64,000 nt of DNA from Boseongicola aestuarii (lineage in GTDB: Bacteria > Pseudomonadota > Alphaproteobacteria > Rhodobacterales > Rhodobacteraceae), in the NCBI RefSeq assembly GCF_900184815.1, contig NZ_FXXQ01000001.1, positions 310,001 to 374,000 on the forward strand, given 5' to 3'. The position numbers and the translations under genes are program-made. Within the stretch, counting starts at the first letter, position 1; each line of letters begins with the position of its first letter. This document shows positions 1 to 7,376 of this stretch, piece after piece. Below the pieces are notes generated by a model. The model was not told the DNA's origin and searched no databases. It saw only the letters and a program-made list of their open reading frames with translations.

Positions 1-61
1 CAGTGTTTTCGCGTTCGCATCAATGGAAAGCAAAGCACCGGATTGGTGAGCGGGATTCCGC

Positions 62-1087
62 TTACTTCGTCGAATCAACAACCATCGGTCGCGGCAGCAC
101 ACGCAAAACCGACATCCAGAGCGTGCGGGCGCTTGGCACGCGCATTACGCCCGGCACCCTCACCGACTGCCCCAAAACGTCCAGAACCGCCTGCCCCTCG
201 GCCCCCGCCGGACGTGTGACCGTCACCGGCAGCACCATGATCGCCGACCCGGCGCCCGGATGATGGACGCTGAAGTGAACGCTCTCGACCGGCAGACCAA
301 TCCCAACCGCCTCGCCCGGCAAGGCGCGCAGAGGCAAGGCAATCGAAGCGCCCGGCCCGTCGTCCTCGGCACCATCCAGCCGCACCTCGACACCCGGTCC
401 CGTCTCGGCGACCACATGTGCCGTCAGGCGCATCGGAGGCGTGCGCCACCCGGTGACATGGCCCTGCCCCAACTCCAGAACCCGGTCCGCCAGTGTGACG
501 ACTTCGTCGCTGGAATGGCTGACATAAAGCGCCGGTACCCGCGCCTGAGACACCGCTCGCGCGATATAGGGCAGAAACTCGGACTTGCGCTGGCTGTCCA
601 GACCCGTCATCGGTTCGTCCAGAAACAACACCGCCGGGTTCGACGCCAGCGCACGCGCCAAAGCCACTCGCCGCGCTTCACCGCCCGAAAGACCGTCGAT
701 CCCGCGGTCCAGCAAGGGTCCCAGCTCCAGAGCCTCGACGATCGCATCAAACGAAGTAACCTCGCATCGTTTCGCACCATACCCGATGTTGCCCGCCACG
801 CTCAGATGCGGAAACAGATGTGGGTCCTGAAACACAAAGCCGATGCGGCGCTCGTGCGCCGGAACATGCCCTCCGGGGCCGTCCCATTCCTTGTTGCAAA
901 ACGTGATGCGCCGCTCACCAGCCACGCCCATGTCCAGACCTGCCAGCGCGCGCAAAAGTGATGTCTTGCCGCTGCCCGAGGGACCGACAATCGCCGTTAC
1001 CCCCTGCATGGGCAGGCTTTCCTGCGCTTCAAGCGTGAACAACGGCCCGCGCCGCAACTTCAGGCGAAAGTGCAACCGGTCAGGCAA
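62..1087 (-). CDS. modC: Molybdate ABC transporter ATP-binding protein ModC
   Basis: ATPase subunit that powers molybdate uptake with ModB and ModA at the inner membrane. The 341-aa product has a Walker A GPSGSGKT (residues 35-42), Q-loop Q87, signature LSGGE (133-137) and Walker B LDEP (156-159). The C-terminal part should be the molybdate-binding MOP/TOBE region but is divergent. The reading frame is open further upstream, but I chose the TTG at 1087 because GGAGG lies 8 nt before it; an in-frame ATG at 1117 is the alternative. The gene overlaps the end of modB by 8 nt, which implies translational coupling. Transport specificity is inferred from the modABC order as well as similarity. Confidence 0.9.
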   Translation of the reverse strand: MPDRLHFRLKLRRGPLFTLEAQESLPMQGVTAIVGPSGSGKTSLLRALAGLDMGVAGERRITFCNKEWDGPGGHVPAHERRIGFVFQDPHLFPHLSVAGNIGYGAKRCEVTSFDAIVEALELGPLLDRGIDGLSGGEARRVALARALASNPAVLFLDEPMTGLDSQRKSEFLPYIARAVSQARVPALYVSHSSDEVVTLADRVLELGQGHVTGWRTPPMRLTAHVVAETGPGVEVRLDGAEDDGPGASIALPLRALPGEAVGIGLPVESVHFSVHHPGAGSAIMVLPVTVTRPAGAEGQAVLDVLGQSVRVPGVMRVPSARTLWMSVLRVLPRPMVVDSTK

Positions 1088-1751
1088 CGCGCACGCCTCC
1101 GCGCCGGTTAAACACATAAACCAGCAACAAAACGCAGAACGAAAACGCCAGCAGGCCCAGCGACAGAACGTGCGCCGTCGCATAATCCAGCGTCTCGACG
1201 GCAGTGAAAATCTCGATCGAAATCACGCGTGTGCGGCCCGGAATGTTGCCGCCCACCATCAGGACGACGCCGAATTCGCCCACGGTATGCGCGAAAGTCA
1301 AAACCCCTGCCGTAAGGAACCCGCGCCGCGCCAGAGGCAAGGCCACCGTCAGAAACGCATCGCGCGGCGTGGCGCCCAAGGTTCGTGCGGCATCCATGGT
1401 CGGCTGCGGCACACTGGCAAATGCCGTCTGAAGGGGTTGCACTGCAAAGGGCAGCGAATAGACCAGCGACGCGATCACCAAACCCGTGAACGAAAACGTC
1501 AGCGTGTCACCGGTCACCCTCAACCACAACGCACCGAACGGTGCCGTCGGGCTCATCAGGATCAACAGGTAGAAGCCCAGAACCGTTGGCGGCAGGACCA
1601 GCGGCAAGGTGGTGATCGCCTCGACAACCGGTCGCAACTTTGAGCGTGTCGTCGTCAGCCACCACGCCAAAGGCAAGGCCACCGCCAGCAGGATCGCCGT
1701 CGTCACGAACGCTAGTTTCAGCGTCAGCCATATGGCGGGCCAGACCGTCAT
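1080..1751 (-). CDS. modB: Molybdate ABC transporter permease ModB
   Basis: Inner-membrane permease of the molybdate transporter. The 223-aa protein has about five hydrophobic segments. The cytoplasmic EAA-type loop (DAARTLGATPRDAF, around residues 120-135) contacts the ModC ATPase. Length fits the family. The start ATG at 1751 overlaps the modA stop as ATGA, and the 3' end overlaps modC, so the three genes form one tightly coupled minus-strand operon modA-modB-modC. Confidence 0.93.
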   Translation of the reverse strand: MTVWPAIWLTLKLAFVTTAILLAVALPLAWWLTTTRSKLRPVVEAITTLPLVLPPTVLGFYLLILMSPTAPFGALWLRVTGDTLTFSFTGLVIASLVYSLPFAVQPLQTAFASVPQPTMDAARTLGATPRDAFLTVALPLARRGFLTAGVLTFAHTVGEFGVVLMVGGNIPGRTRVISIEIFTAVETLDYATAHVLSLGLLAFSFCVLLLVYVFNRRGGVRVA

Positions 1752-2470
1752 TCCGCAAGATCATAGCCTTTAGCGGCGATGATCTCTGCTGCCGCTTCCG
1801 AACTCAGAAACGCCCAGAACGCTGCTGCGGCCGGGTTCGCTTGGCTGCGCGCCAACAAGGCCGCATCCTGCCGGATCGCAGGATATCGCCCGTCCAGTGC
1901 GGTGACCTCAGCGGCACCCAAGAGCGGCAGTTGCGCCTCGGCAAGAAACGCGAAATCGGTGTTGCCGGTCACAAAAAGCGTGGCCACCTGCCCAACGTTG
2001 GTCACCAGCAAGGGCTGAAACGTCGCTGTATCCAACCGAAGGCTCTCCATCGCCGAAATCGCTGCTGCGCCGTAAGGCGCTACCAACGGATCGGCCAAAG
2101 CCACGCGTCGACCCGCAAAAGCCTCGGCGACAGCGCCCGGATCCAACGCCGCCTTCGACACCAGAACCAAACGCCCGAGCGCATAGGTCCTCACATCCGC
2201 CGCAAGCCCGGAGGCGGCCAGCAAGCGTGGTCTTTCGGCATCCGCGGACAGGAACACGTCATAAGGCGCGCCCGACACGATCTGCGCATAAAGCGCGCCC
2301 GTCGAACCATGCGCCACAACGACCGAATGATCGCTTGTCGCTTCGAATACTTCGGCCAGGTTCTCGGCCGCCGTCAAAAAATTGGAAGCGACCGCCAAAA
2401 GAACCTCCTCAGCCAAAGCCGGGCGTGGCAATGCGGCCAAAACGACCAATAGGGAGGCTAGAATTTTCAT
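1748..2470 (-). CDS. modA: Molybdate-binding periplasmic protein ModA
   Basis: Periplasmic molybdate-binding protein that delivers substrate to ModBC. The 240-aa product begins with a Sec signal peptide (MKILASLLVVL...ALA, cleavage near residue 20). It contains the family hallmarks VASNF and HGSTGALYAQI, which form part of the oxyanion pocket. The open frame extends further upstream to 2605, but the ATG at 2470 was chosen because it begins the signal peptide and follows an AAAGGG ribosome site. It is the first gene of the operon. No ModE-type operator was recognised upstream. Confidence 0.93.
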   Translation of the reverse strand: MKILASLLVVLAALPRPALAEEVLLAVASNFLTAAENLAEVFEATSDHSVVVAHGSTGALYAQIVSGAPYDVFLSADAERPRLLAASGLAADVRTYALGRLVLVSKAALDPGAVAEAFAGRRVALADPLVAPYGAAAISAMESLRLDTATFQPLLVTNVGQVATLFVTGNTDFAFLAEAQLPLLGAAEVTALDGRYPAIRQDAALLARSQANPAAAAFWAFLSSEAAAEIIAAKGYDLAE

Positions 2471-2831
2471 GCGCCCTTTCAGGCCACGAAGCGGTGAGCT
2501 TTGCAAGAGGCAGAGACGCACACATCCCGTCGAATGTGGCCCGATGTCGCAAAATCCGAAGATCCCACCCCAATATGACCGCCTGAACAGCACCTGAAAC
2601 GCCAAGGTGCTCAGCTGGCGAGCGCATTTGCAAGGATTAGACCATGATGATGTCCTTTCGTGAGGGTGATGCCCACAAGACCGTCAAATGGTAAATAAAT
2701 CGGCAAGCGAATGTCAGATAATCGTGTGTGCTCTTAGGCGCCAAAAAGCTCTCTACGTTTCTTGCGAAACGACTATCACTTTTCAAACGTTGCTATAGAT
2801 TTCCGTCGCTTTTTCTTCGCAAAAGCAACGT
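2471..2831. other. Non-coding stretch between modA and tRNA-Leu
   Basis: This 361-bp stretch has no convincing gene. It must hold the modA promoter on the minus strand, but no clear -35/-10 pair or ModE site was identified. Near the tRNA side lies a short inverted repeat, CGTTTC-TTGC-GAAACG at 2756-2771. On the minus strand it is followed about 8 nt later by a run of five T, so it could be a weak terminator for the tRNA transcript. Confidence 0.4.
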
Positions 2832-2916
2832 TGGTGCCCGAGGGGGGAGTCGAACCCCCACGCCTTTTGGGCGGCGGATTTTGAATCCGCTGCGTCTACC
2901 ATTCCGCCACTCGGGC
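2832..2916 (-). tRNA. tRNA-Leu (anticodon CAA)
   Basis: The minus strand folds as a class II tRNA. The acceptor stem GCCCGAG pairs with CTCGGGC and is followed by an A discriminator and an encoded CCA. The anticodon loop TTCAAAA carries CAA, reading UUG. A variable arm (CCGCCCAAAAGGCG) and a GGGGGTTCGACTCCCCC T-arm are present. The 85-nt length and long variable arm fit tRNA-Leu. It stands alone, just downstream of the metallopeptidase gene on the same strand. Confidence 0.97.
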
Positions 2917-2959
2917 GCACCATGGCGCTTCATAGCGCGAGTTTTCCGGCTGGAAAAGC

Positions 2960-3808
2960 CTAAAGACGCGCCGCGCCAAAGGTATCGCACTGGCGCATAT
3001 CACCCGTTTCAAATCCAGGCGCGAACCAGCGCTCGCGCTGTTCGGATGTGCCGTGGGTAAACGTATGCGGCTGCGGCACGCGCCCCGCATTCCTTTGCAA
3101 CGTGTCATCCCCGATCTGACGCGCCGCATTCATCGCCTCGGCTATGTCGCCTCGCTCCAATGATCCGAACTGAGCCTGCGCCTCGCGTGCCCAAATCCCC
3201 GAAAAGCAATCCGCCTGAAGCTCAATGCGTACCGAAATCGCGTTGGCCTCCGCTTCCGACGACTGCGCACGGACACGGTTGGCCTGCCCCAGAATCCCAA
3301 GCTCATTCTGCACGTGATGTGCCACCTCATGCGCCACAACATAAGCCGCCGCAAAGTCCCCACCCGCACCCAAGCGTGTCTCCATCGTGGTGAAAAACGC
3401 CGTATCGAGATAGGCCTTCTTGTCGCCGGGACAGTAAAAGGGGCCCGTCGCGCCCGAGGCCCCGCCACAAGGCGACTGCGTCACACCCTTGAACAGAACA
3501 AGCGTCACCGGCTGATACGCCTGTTGCACCTGCTCGCGGAAAAGCTTCGCCCAAACCTCCTCGGTATCGGCCAAAGTGACCGACACGAACTGACCCGCGC
3601 GTTCATCCGCAGGCGTGATCTCGGTCTCGACCTGCTCCTGCACACCGACGCCCGTGCCCTGCAATAGCGGCGTCACATCCACGCCAAGGAAATACCCGAC
3701 CCCCAGCACCAGCAGAACGCCCACCAAAGACAACTGCCGCCCGCCACCGCCCCCCATGCGACGACGATCCTCGATGTTTCGGCTGCCCCGCCGCCCCCGC
3801 CATTTCAT
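2960..3808 (-). CDS. Neutral zinc metallopeptidase, YpfJ family
   Basis: Predicted membrane-anchored zinc peptidase (neutral zinc metallopeptidase family, PF04228). The 282-aa protein has a basic glycine-rich N-terminus, one transmembrane helix (about residues 28-44) and a zinc-binding HEVAH at 160-164. Family sequences such as FYCPGDKKAYLDTAFF and ELQADCFSGIWA are present. The ATG at 3808 was chosen over a longer open frame because GAGGG precedes it and the KWRGRRGSRNIEDRR start is typical of the family. The substrate is unknown. It lies upstream of tRNA-Leu and appears to be monocistronic. Confidence 0.88.
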   Translation of the reverse strand: MKWRGRRGSRNIEDRRRMGGGGGRQLSLVGVLLVLGVGYFLGVDVTPLLQGTGVGVQEQVETEITPADERAGQFVSVTLADTEEVWAKLFREQVQQAYQPVTLVLFKGVTQSPCGGASGATGPFYCPGDKKAYLDTAFFTTMETRLGAGGDFAAAYVVAHEVAHHVQNELGILGQANRVRAQSSEAEANAISVRIELQADCFSGIWAREAQAQFGSLERGDIAEAMNAARQIGDDTLQRNAGRVPQPHTFTHGTSEQRERWFAPGFETGDMRQCDTFGAARL

Positions 3809-3988
3809 CGCACATGCCCTCGCTTGACCATCACACACTTGAGAGTTTGGCATTCGTTGGCCTTGACGACAACTCCAGAACCATGGCCTAGGTTCCCCAA
3901 CCAAAAGGCAAAAGCCACGACGACGGCGGTCCGCACCGCAGGCGTTTGGTCAAAAGCCGCAGGCACATCGTGAACAGGAGACGAAAGC

Positions 3989-4603
3989 GTGGACGCGCGA
4001 GCAGAGCAAGACCAGCCGATCTCACACCGGCTCACGACCCTGGCCCAGGATGCCGAGGGCGCGACGGTGACGCTGGACTGGATCCTTGGCCGCCTCCACG
4101 AACGCGCCTTCGGACTTTTCCTCCTCGTGCTCGCACTGCCCTGCTGCATTCCGTTTCTCTACGGCATCCCCCAGATCGTGGCCCTGCCGCTGATGTTCGT
4201 CGCCACCCAGATCGTCGCCGGACGCACCTCACCATGGCTGCCCGCACGGCTGGGCGCACGCACTGTCACACAAGACAGCCTCGCAAAACTCGCCGAGCGC
4301 GCCCGCCCATGGCTTGAAAAGATCGAAGCCCTCAGCCGCCCCAGACTGACAGCACTCACACGCCCGCCCCTCGACCGACTTATCGGGATCGCGCTGGTGA
4401 TCTTCAGCGCCTCCATCCTCGTGCCGCTGCCGGGAACCAACACGGTACCCGGCTTTGCCGTCGTCATCATCGCCATGGGGCTTTTGCAACGCGACGGGCT
4501 CCTCGCTCTGGCGGGCACGCTCATCGGCACCATATGGATCGCAACACTTATCATCGCGGGCGCAACACTCGCCGCCCTGCTCAAAGGCTGGATCGGACTA
4601 TGA
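3989..4603 (+). CDS. ExoD-family exopolysaccharide synthesis-associated membrane protein
   Basis: Integral membrane protein of the ExoD family (PF06055), named from Sinorhizobium exoD, whose mutants are impaired in exopolysaccharide production and nodule invasion. The molecular function is unknown. The 204-aa protein has an N-terminal amphipathic region. It then shows the conserved GLFLLVLALPCCIPF...GIPQIVALPL block and two or three further hydrophobic segments, including VIFSASILVPLPGTNTVP. The start is GTG, preceded by AGGAG 8 nt upstream. The stop codon overlaps the dsbB start, so the pair is probably co-transcribed. No polysaccharide genes lie nearby. Confidence 0.85.
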   Translation: MDARAEQDQPISHRLTTLAQDAEGATVTLDWILGRLHERAFGLFLLVLALPCCIPFLYGIPQIVALPLMFVATQIVAGRTSPWLPARLGARTVTQDSLAKLAERARPWLEKIEALSRPRLTALTRPPLDRLIGIALVIFSASILVPLPGTNTVPGFAVVIIAMGLLQRDGLLALAGTLIGTIWIATLIIAGATLAALLKGWIGL

Positions 4604-5067
4604 CACGCAAAAATCTCATGCTTCTCGCCGCCGCCGGCTCCCTTCTGCTCATCGTAGGCGCATGGGGCTTTCAGATGCTTGGCTTCGCACCTTGCAAACT
4701 CTGCCTCTGGCAGCGCTGGCCCCACTATGCAGCCATTGGCATCGGCGTTGCAGTCCTGATCGCCGGCCCCTACCTCCTCCTCGGCCTTGCAGGCGCACTG
4801 TCTGCATTGGCGACAGCAGGCATCGGCGCCTATCACACCGGCGTCGAGCGTGGCTGGTGGGAAGGTCCGACGTCGTGCAGCGGAAGCGGAAACGATCTTG
4901 CAAGCATGTCGGGCGCAGACCTTCTGTCTCTTGATGCCCCTGTTGAGATCGTCATGTGCGACGAGGTCGCCTGGTCACTCTTCGGCCTCTCCATGGCCAG
5001 CTGGAATGTGATTGCCTCGCTGATCATCGCGCAGATTTGGTTCAAATCGCTCACAAAAGACGCCTGA
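4600..5067 (+). CDS. dsbB: Disulfide bond formation protein DsbB
   Basis: Inner-membrane quinone reductase that reoxidises the periplasmic thiol oxidase DsbA. The 155-aa protein shows four predicted membrane helices. It has a first periplasmic cysteine pair C32-K-L-C35 and a second pair represented by C93 and C120, as expected for the two-disulfide relay. The ATG overlaps the upstream stop as ATGA. A partner of the classical DsbA type is not in this window; the FrnE-like protein at 42.6 kb is a different DsbA-fold branch. Confidence 0.88.
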   Translation: MTRKNLMLLAAAGSLLLIVGAWGFQMLGFAPCKLCLWQRWPHYAAIGIGVAVLIAGPYLLLGLAGALSALATAGIGAYHTGVERGWWEGPTSCSGSGNDLASMSGADLLSLDAPVEIVMCDEVAWSLFGLSMASWNVIASLIIAQIWFKSLTKDA

Positions 5068-5250
5068 GCCACGCCGAAATATCCAACCCTCAAGAAATTG
5101 AATTTAAACACTTAAATAACCGCGGCCCGCCGCGACACCTTGCACGCGCATTCCAATCTTTGCCCCACAATCATCTCAAAACCGACACATTTCAGCGCCA
5201 GACGAAACAGAAAGATAAATTAAGTCATTGAAGACAACCATTTGGCGCCG

Positions 5251-6495
5251 ATGACGCATGCAAGACCAGACCCCGAACCAACCGAAACCGTGCCGTCACT
5301 TCCGATCGGCACGACCCTGTCGGGTGAGCAGTTCACCATCACCGAACACCTCGGGGCCGGCGGATTCGGCATAACCTACCGCGCCCGCGACAACGTTCTG
5401 GGGCGCACCGTCGTCATCAAGGAATGTTACTACGAAGACTTCTGCACCCGCAGCGGCAAAAGCGTCGTCGCCCGCAGCCAGTCCTACGCCAAACCGATCC
5501 GCTCGATCGTCAAGATGTTCATGCGCGAAGCCCAAAGCCTCGCCAAGATCCGCCACCCCAACATCGTCGGCGTCCACCGCTCCTTCGAGGAAAACGACAC
5601 CGCCTACATGGTCCTCGACCTGATCGAAGGCCCCGACCTCTTCGACATCATCGCCAACCCCGTCTCGCCGGCCCGCGTTCAGGACATCCTCACACAACTT
5701 CTGGACGCCATCGAAAAGGTCCACGACCTCGACCTCCTCCACCGCGATATCTCGCCTGACAATATCCTGATCGAAAAGACCGGCACCCCGGTCCTGATCG
5801 ACTTTGGCGCCGCGCGCGCCGAAGCCAGCCGCCACACCCGCGCAATCTCGTCTCTGCTAGTCGTGAAAGACGGCTACTCGCCCCACGAATTCTACGTCAC
5901 CGGCAGCGACCAGACCCCCAGCAGCGACCTCTATGCGCTGGCAGCCACCTTCTACCACGTGCTGACCGGGCAAGCCCCGCCCAACAGTCAGGCGCGCATG
6001 GTTGAAATAGCCGGTCGCCGCCCTGATCCCTGCGTGCCCCTCGCCGGTCGGATCAAAGGCTACGACCAGACGTTCCTGCAAGCCATCGACACCGCCATGC
6101 AAATCCATCCCGGCGACCGGCTTCAGACTGCCGCCAGGTGGAAAAGCCTGATCGCTCAAGGCAAGGCCGACACATCGCCCACCGGTCAGCTGCGCGTCTC
6201 CAGCAAGGACGTCAGTCTTGATCTTGAACGCTCGCTGACGCGCCTCGTCGAAGAAACCAACGACGAAGTGCGGCGCATCAGTCAACTGCCCGAACCGCCC
6301 AAGAACGTTGTCACCCTGCCCGAGCAGCCGGAAACACCGCCCACCGTTCAATCGGGGCGCTTCACGTTCCAGACCGCCGATGAATTGAAGAAACAAGAAG
6401 CCGCCGTCACAGCGGCGCGTACCCAAAGATCCATGCGTCTGGTCGCCGGACTTTTGATGTGTTTTGGTCTGGTGTTCTTCTTTTCGGTGCCTTGA
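5251..6495 (+). CDS. Membrane-anchored serine/threonine protein kinase
   Basis: Hanks-type protein kinase of 414 aa. Visible elements are a glycine loop GAGGFG (35-40), catalytic Lys57 in VVIKE, HRD at 164-166 with Asn171, and DFG at 184-186 followed by AA. The activation segment contains VKDGYSPHEFY, typical of bacterial kinases that need no RD-loop partner. After the catalytic domain (about 25-300) comes a charged linker and one C-terminal transmembrane helix (about 390-410) with almost no periplasmic tail, so there is no sensor domain outside. I used the ATG at 5251; a TTG at 5242 is possible and the ribosome site is weak. No phosphatase or FHA partner is adjacent, so its substrate is unknown. 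Confidence 0.88.
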   Translation: MTHARPDPEPTETVPSLPIGTTLSGEQFTITEHLGAGGFGITYRARDNVLGRTVVIKECYYEDFCTRSGKSVVARSQSYAKPIRSIVKMFMREAQSLAKIRHPNIVGVHRSFEENDTAYMVLDLIEGPDLFDIIANPVSPARVQDILTQLLDAIEKVHDLDLLHRDISPDNILIEKTGTPVLIDFGAARAEASRHTRAISSLLVVKDGYSPHEFYVTGSDQTPSSDLYALAATFYHVLTGQAPPNSQARMVEIAGRRPDPCVPLAGRIKGYDQTFLQAIDTAMQIHPGDRLQTAARWKSLIAQGKADTSPTGQLRVSSKDVSLDLERSLTRLVEETNDEVRRISQLPEPPKNVVTLPEQPETPPTVQSGRFTFQTADELKKQEAAVTAARTQRSMRLVAGLLMCFGLVFFFSVP

Positions 6496-6914
6496 AAACC
6501 AGACGCTCGCGGCGGGCCCGCCCTCTCATCCAAACGATGGACACACTCGACGTCCGCGCGAAGCGGACTGTCCGCCAAACCCATCCGAATGCCCCGGTCC
6601 CGGCAGTGTGAAAACCGCCCTTGGCAAAACACCCGCACTCGCAAGGAAGCCCGGCCAGAGCCTCGTTCCGGCGTTCGCGTCTTATGGAGTTGGAGCGGTT
6701 CAGCGGTTTCAGGGAAACTAACGGGACCGACAAACGACCTGTCCAATGGTGCGCAAGGCCTCGATTGCGCTGTGGATCAATATCTAGTGGGTGTTTTGTC
6801 GAAATAACGCCATCTCACGGCGATGATGATCCGACTCATTGCCTTAACGACAGACGAACTCTGCGCACGGTCGCACCGACGCGAAACCGACGTTGTACCG
6901 ACGTTTGGCTGTCG
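6496..6914. other. Non-coding stretch between the kinase and usg genes
   Basis: This 419-bp stretch holds no gene I can support on either strand. It contains a small hairpin GTCCGC-GCGAA-GCGGAC at 6552-6568 without a T-run. At its right end are three copies of ACCGACG spaced exactly 11 bp apart, listed separately. The kinase gene and usg converge here, so no promoter is required. Confidence 0.45.
6875..6903. repeat. Three ACCGACG direct repeats phased at 11 bp
   Basis: ACCGACG occurs at 6875, 6886 and 6897, giving an exact 11-bp period, about one helical turn. The array lies just beyond the stop codon of usg. The pattern resembles a stacked protein-binding site but could be chance in GC-rich DNA. 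No function is assigned. Confidence 0.4.
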
Positions 6915-7184
6915 TCAGTGCAAAGTGAACTCTCCGGTCACGTTTCGCCACTCGCCGGGGGCCAGTTCCCGGCGATGCACAAAGCGCACCGAGTGCAGCG
7001 GTCCATCCAGCTCATTCTGCCAAAACTCTATGAATTTAAACAGGTTAGGATGATCCGGCGCGATATCGTAGTCCTGCCAGACAAAGCTGTTCAGAACGTT
7101 CTGAAAATCCGGGATGCGATAATAAAACTCCGCTGTCGTCAGCCCATAGCCTTTCAACAGCAATTCCGTCTCGGAGACACTCAT
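6915..7184 (-). CDS. Usg family protein
   Basis: Small 89-aa protein of the Usg family, named for a gene of unknown function found beside tryptophan biosynthesis genes in several bacteria. The conserved run LLKGYGLTTAEFYYRIPDF and the motifs FVWQDYDIAPDHP, FWQNELDGPLHSV and GEFTLH identify it over its full length. It has no signal peptide or membrane segment, so it is probably cytoplasmic. The start ATG follows GAGGTCTGA. No trp genes occur nearby; it is divergent from gyrA across a 192-bp promoter region. The biochemical role is unknown. Confidence 0.85.
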   Translation of the reverse strand: MSVSETELLLKGYGLTTAEFYYRIPDFQNVLNSFVWQDYDIAPDHPNLFKFIEFWQNELDGPLHSVRFVHRRELAPGEWRNVTGEFTLH

Positions 7185-7376
7185 TCAGACCTCATTTCTG
7201 CTCCCACACCTGAAGTCATCCACACAATGAGTTACTTTTCAATAAAAACAGTGTGTTGGCAGTTGACCGCGGTGGCTGCCAAGACGGAAGGGAATGGACC
7301 ATTGCACCTAGGTATTGGGGTCTGTTAGAGTATAACCAACCAAATCTAGCGGTTCCAACACCGAAGCGAGACTAAC

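Noticed and set aside
6552-6568. GTCCGC-GCGAA-GCGGAC hairpin after the kinase gene as a terminator
   Set aside because: The 6-bp stem lacks a T-run and lies more than 50 bp from the stop; short GC stems are expected by chance here.
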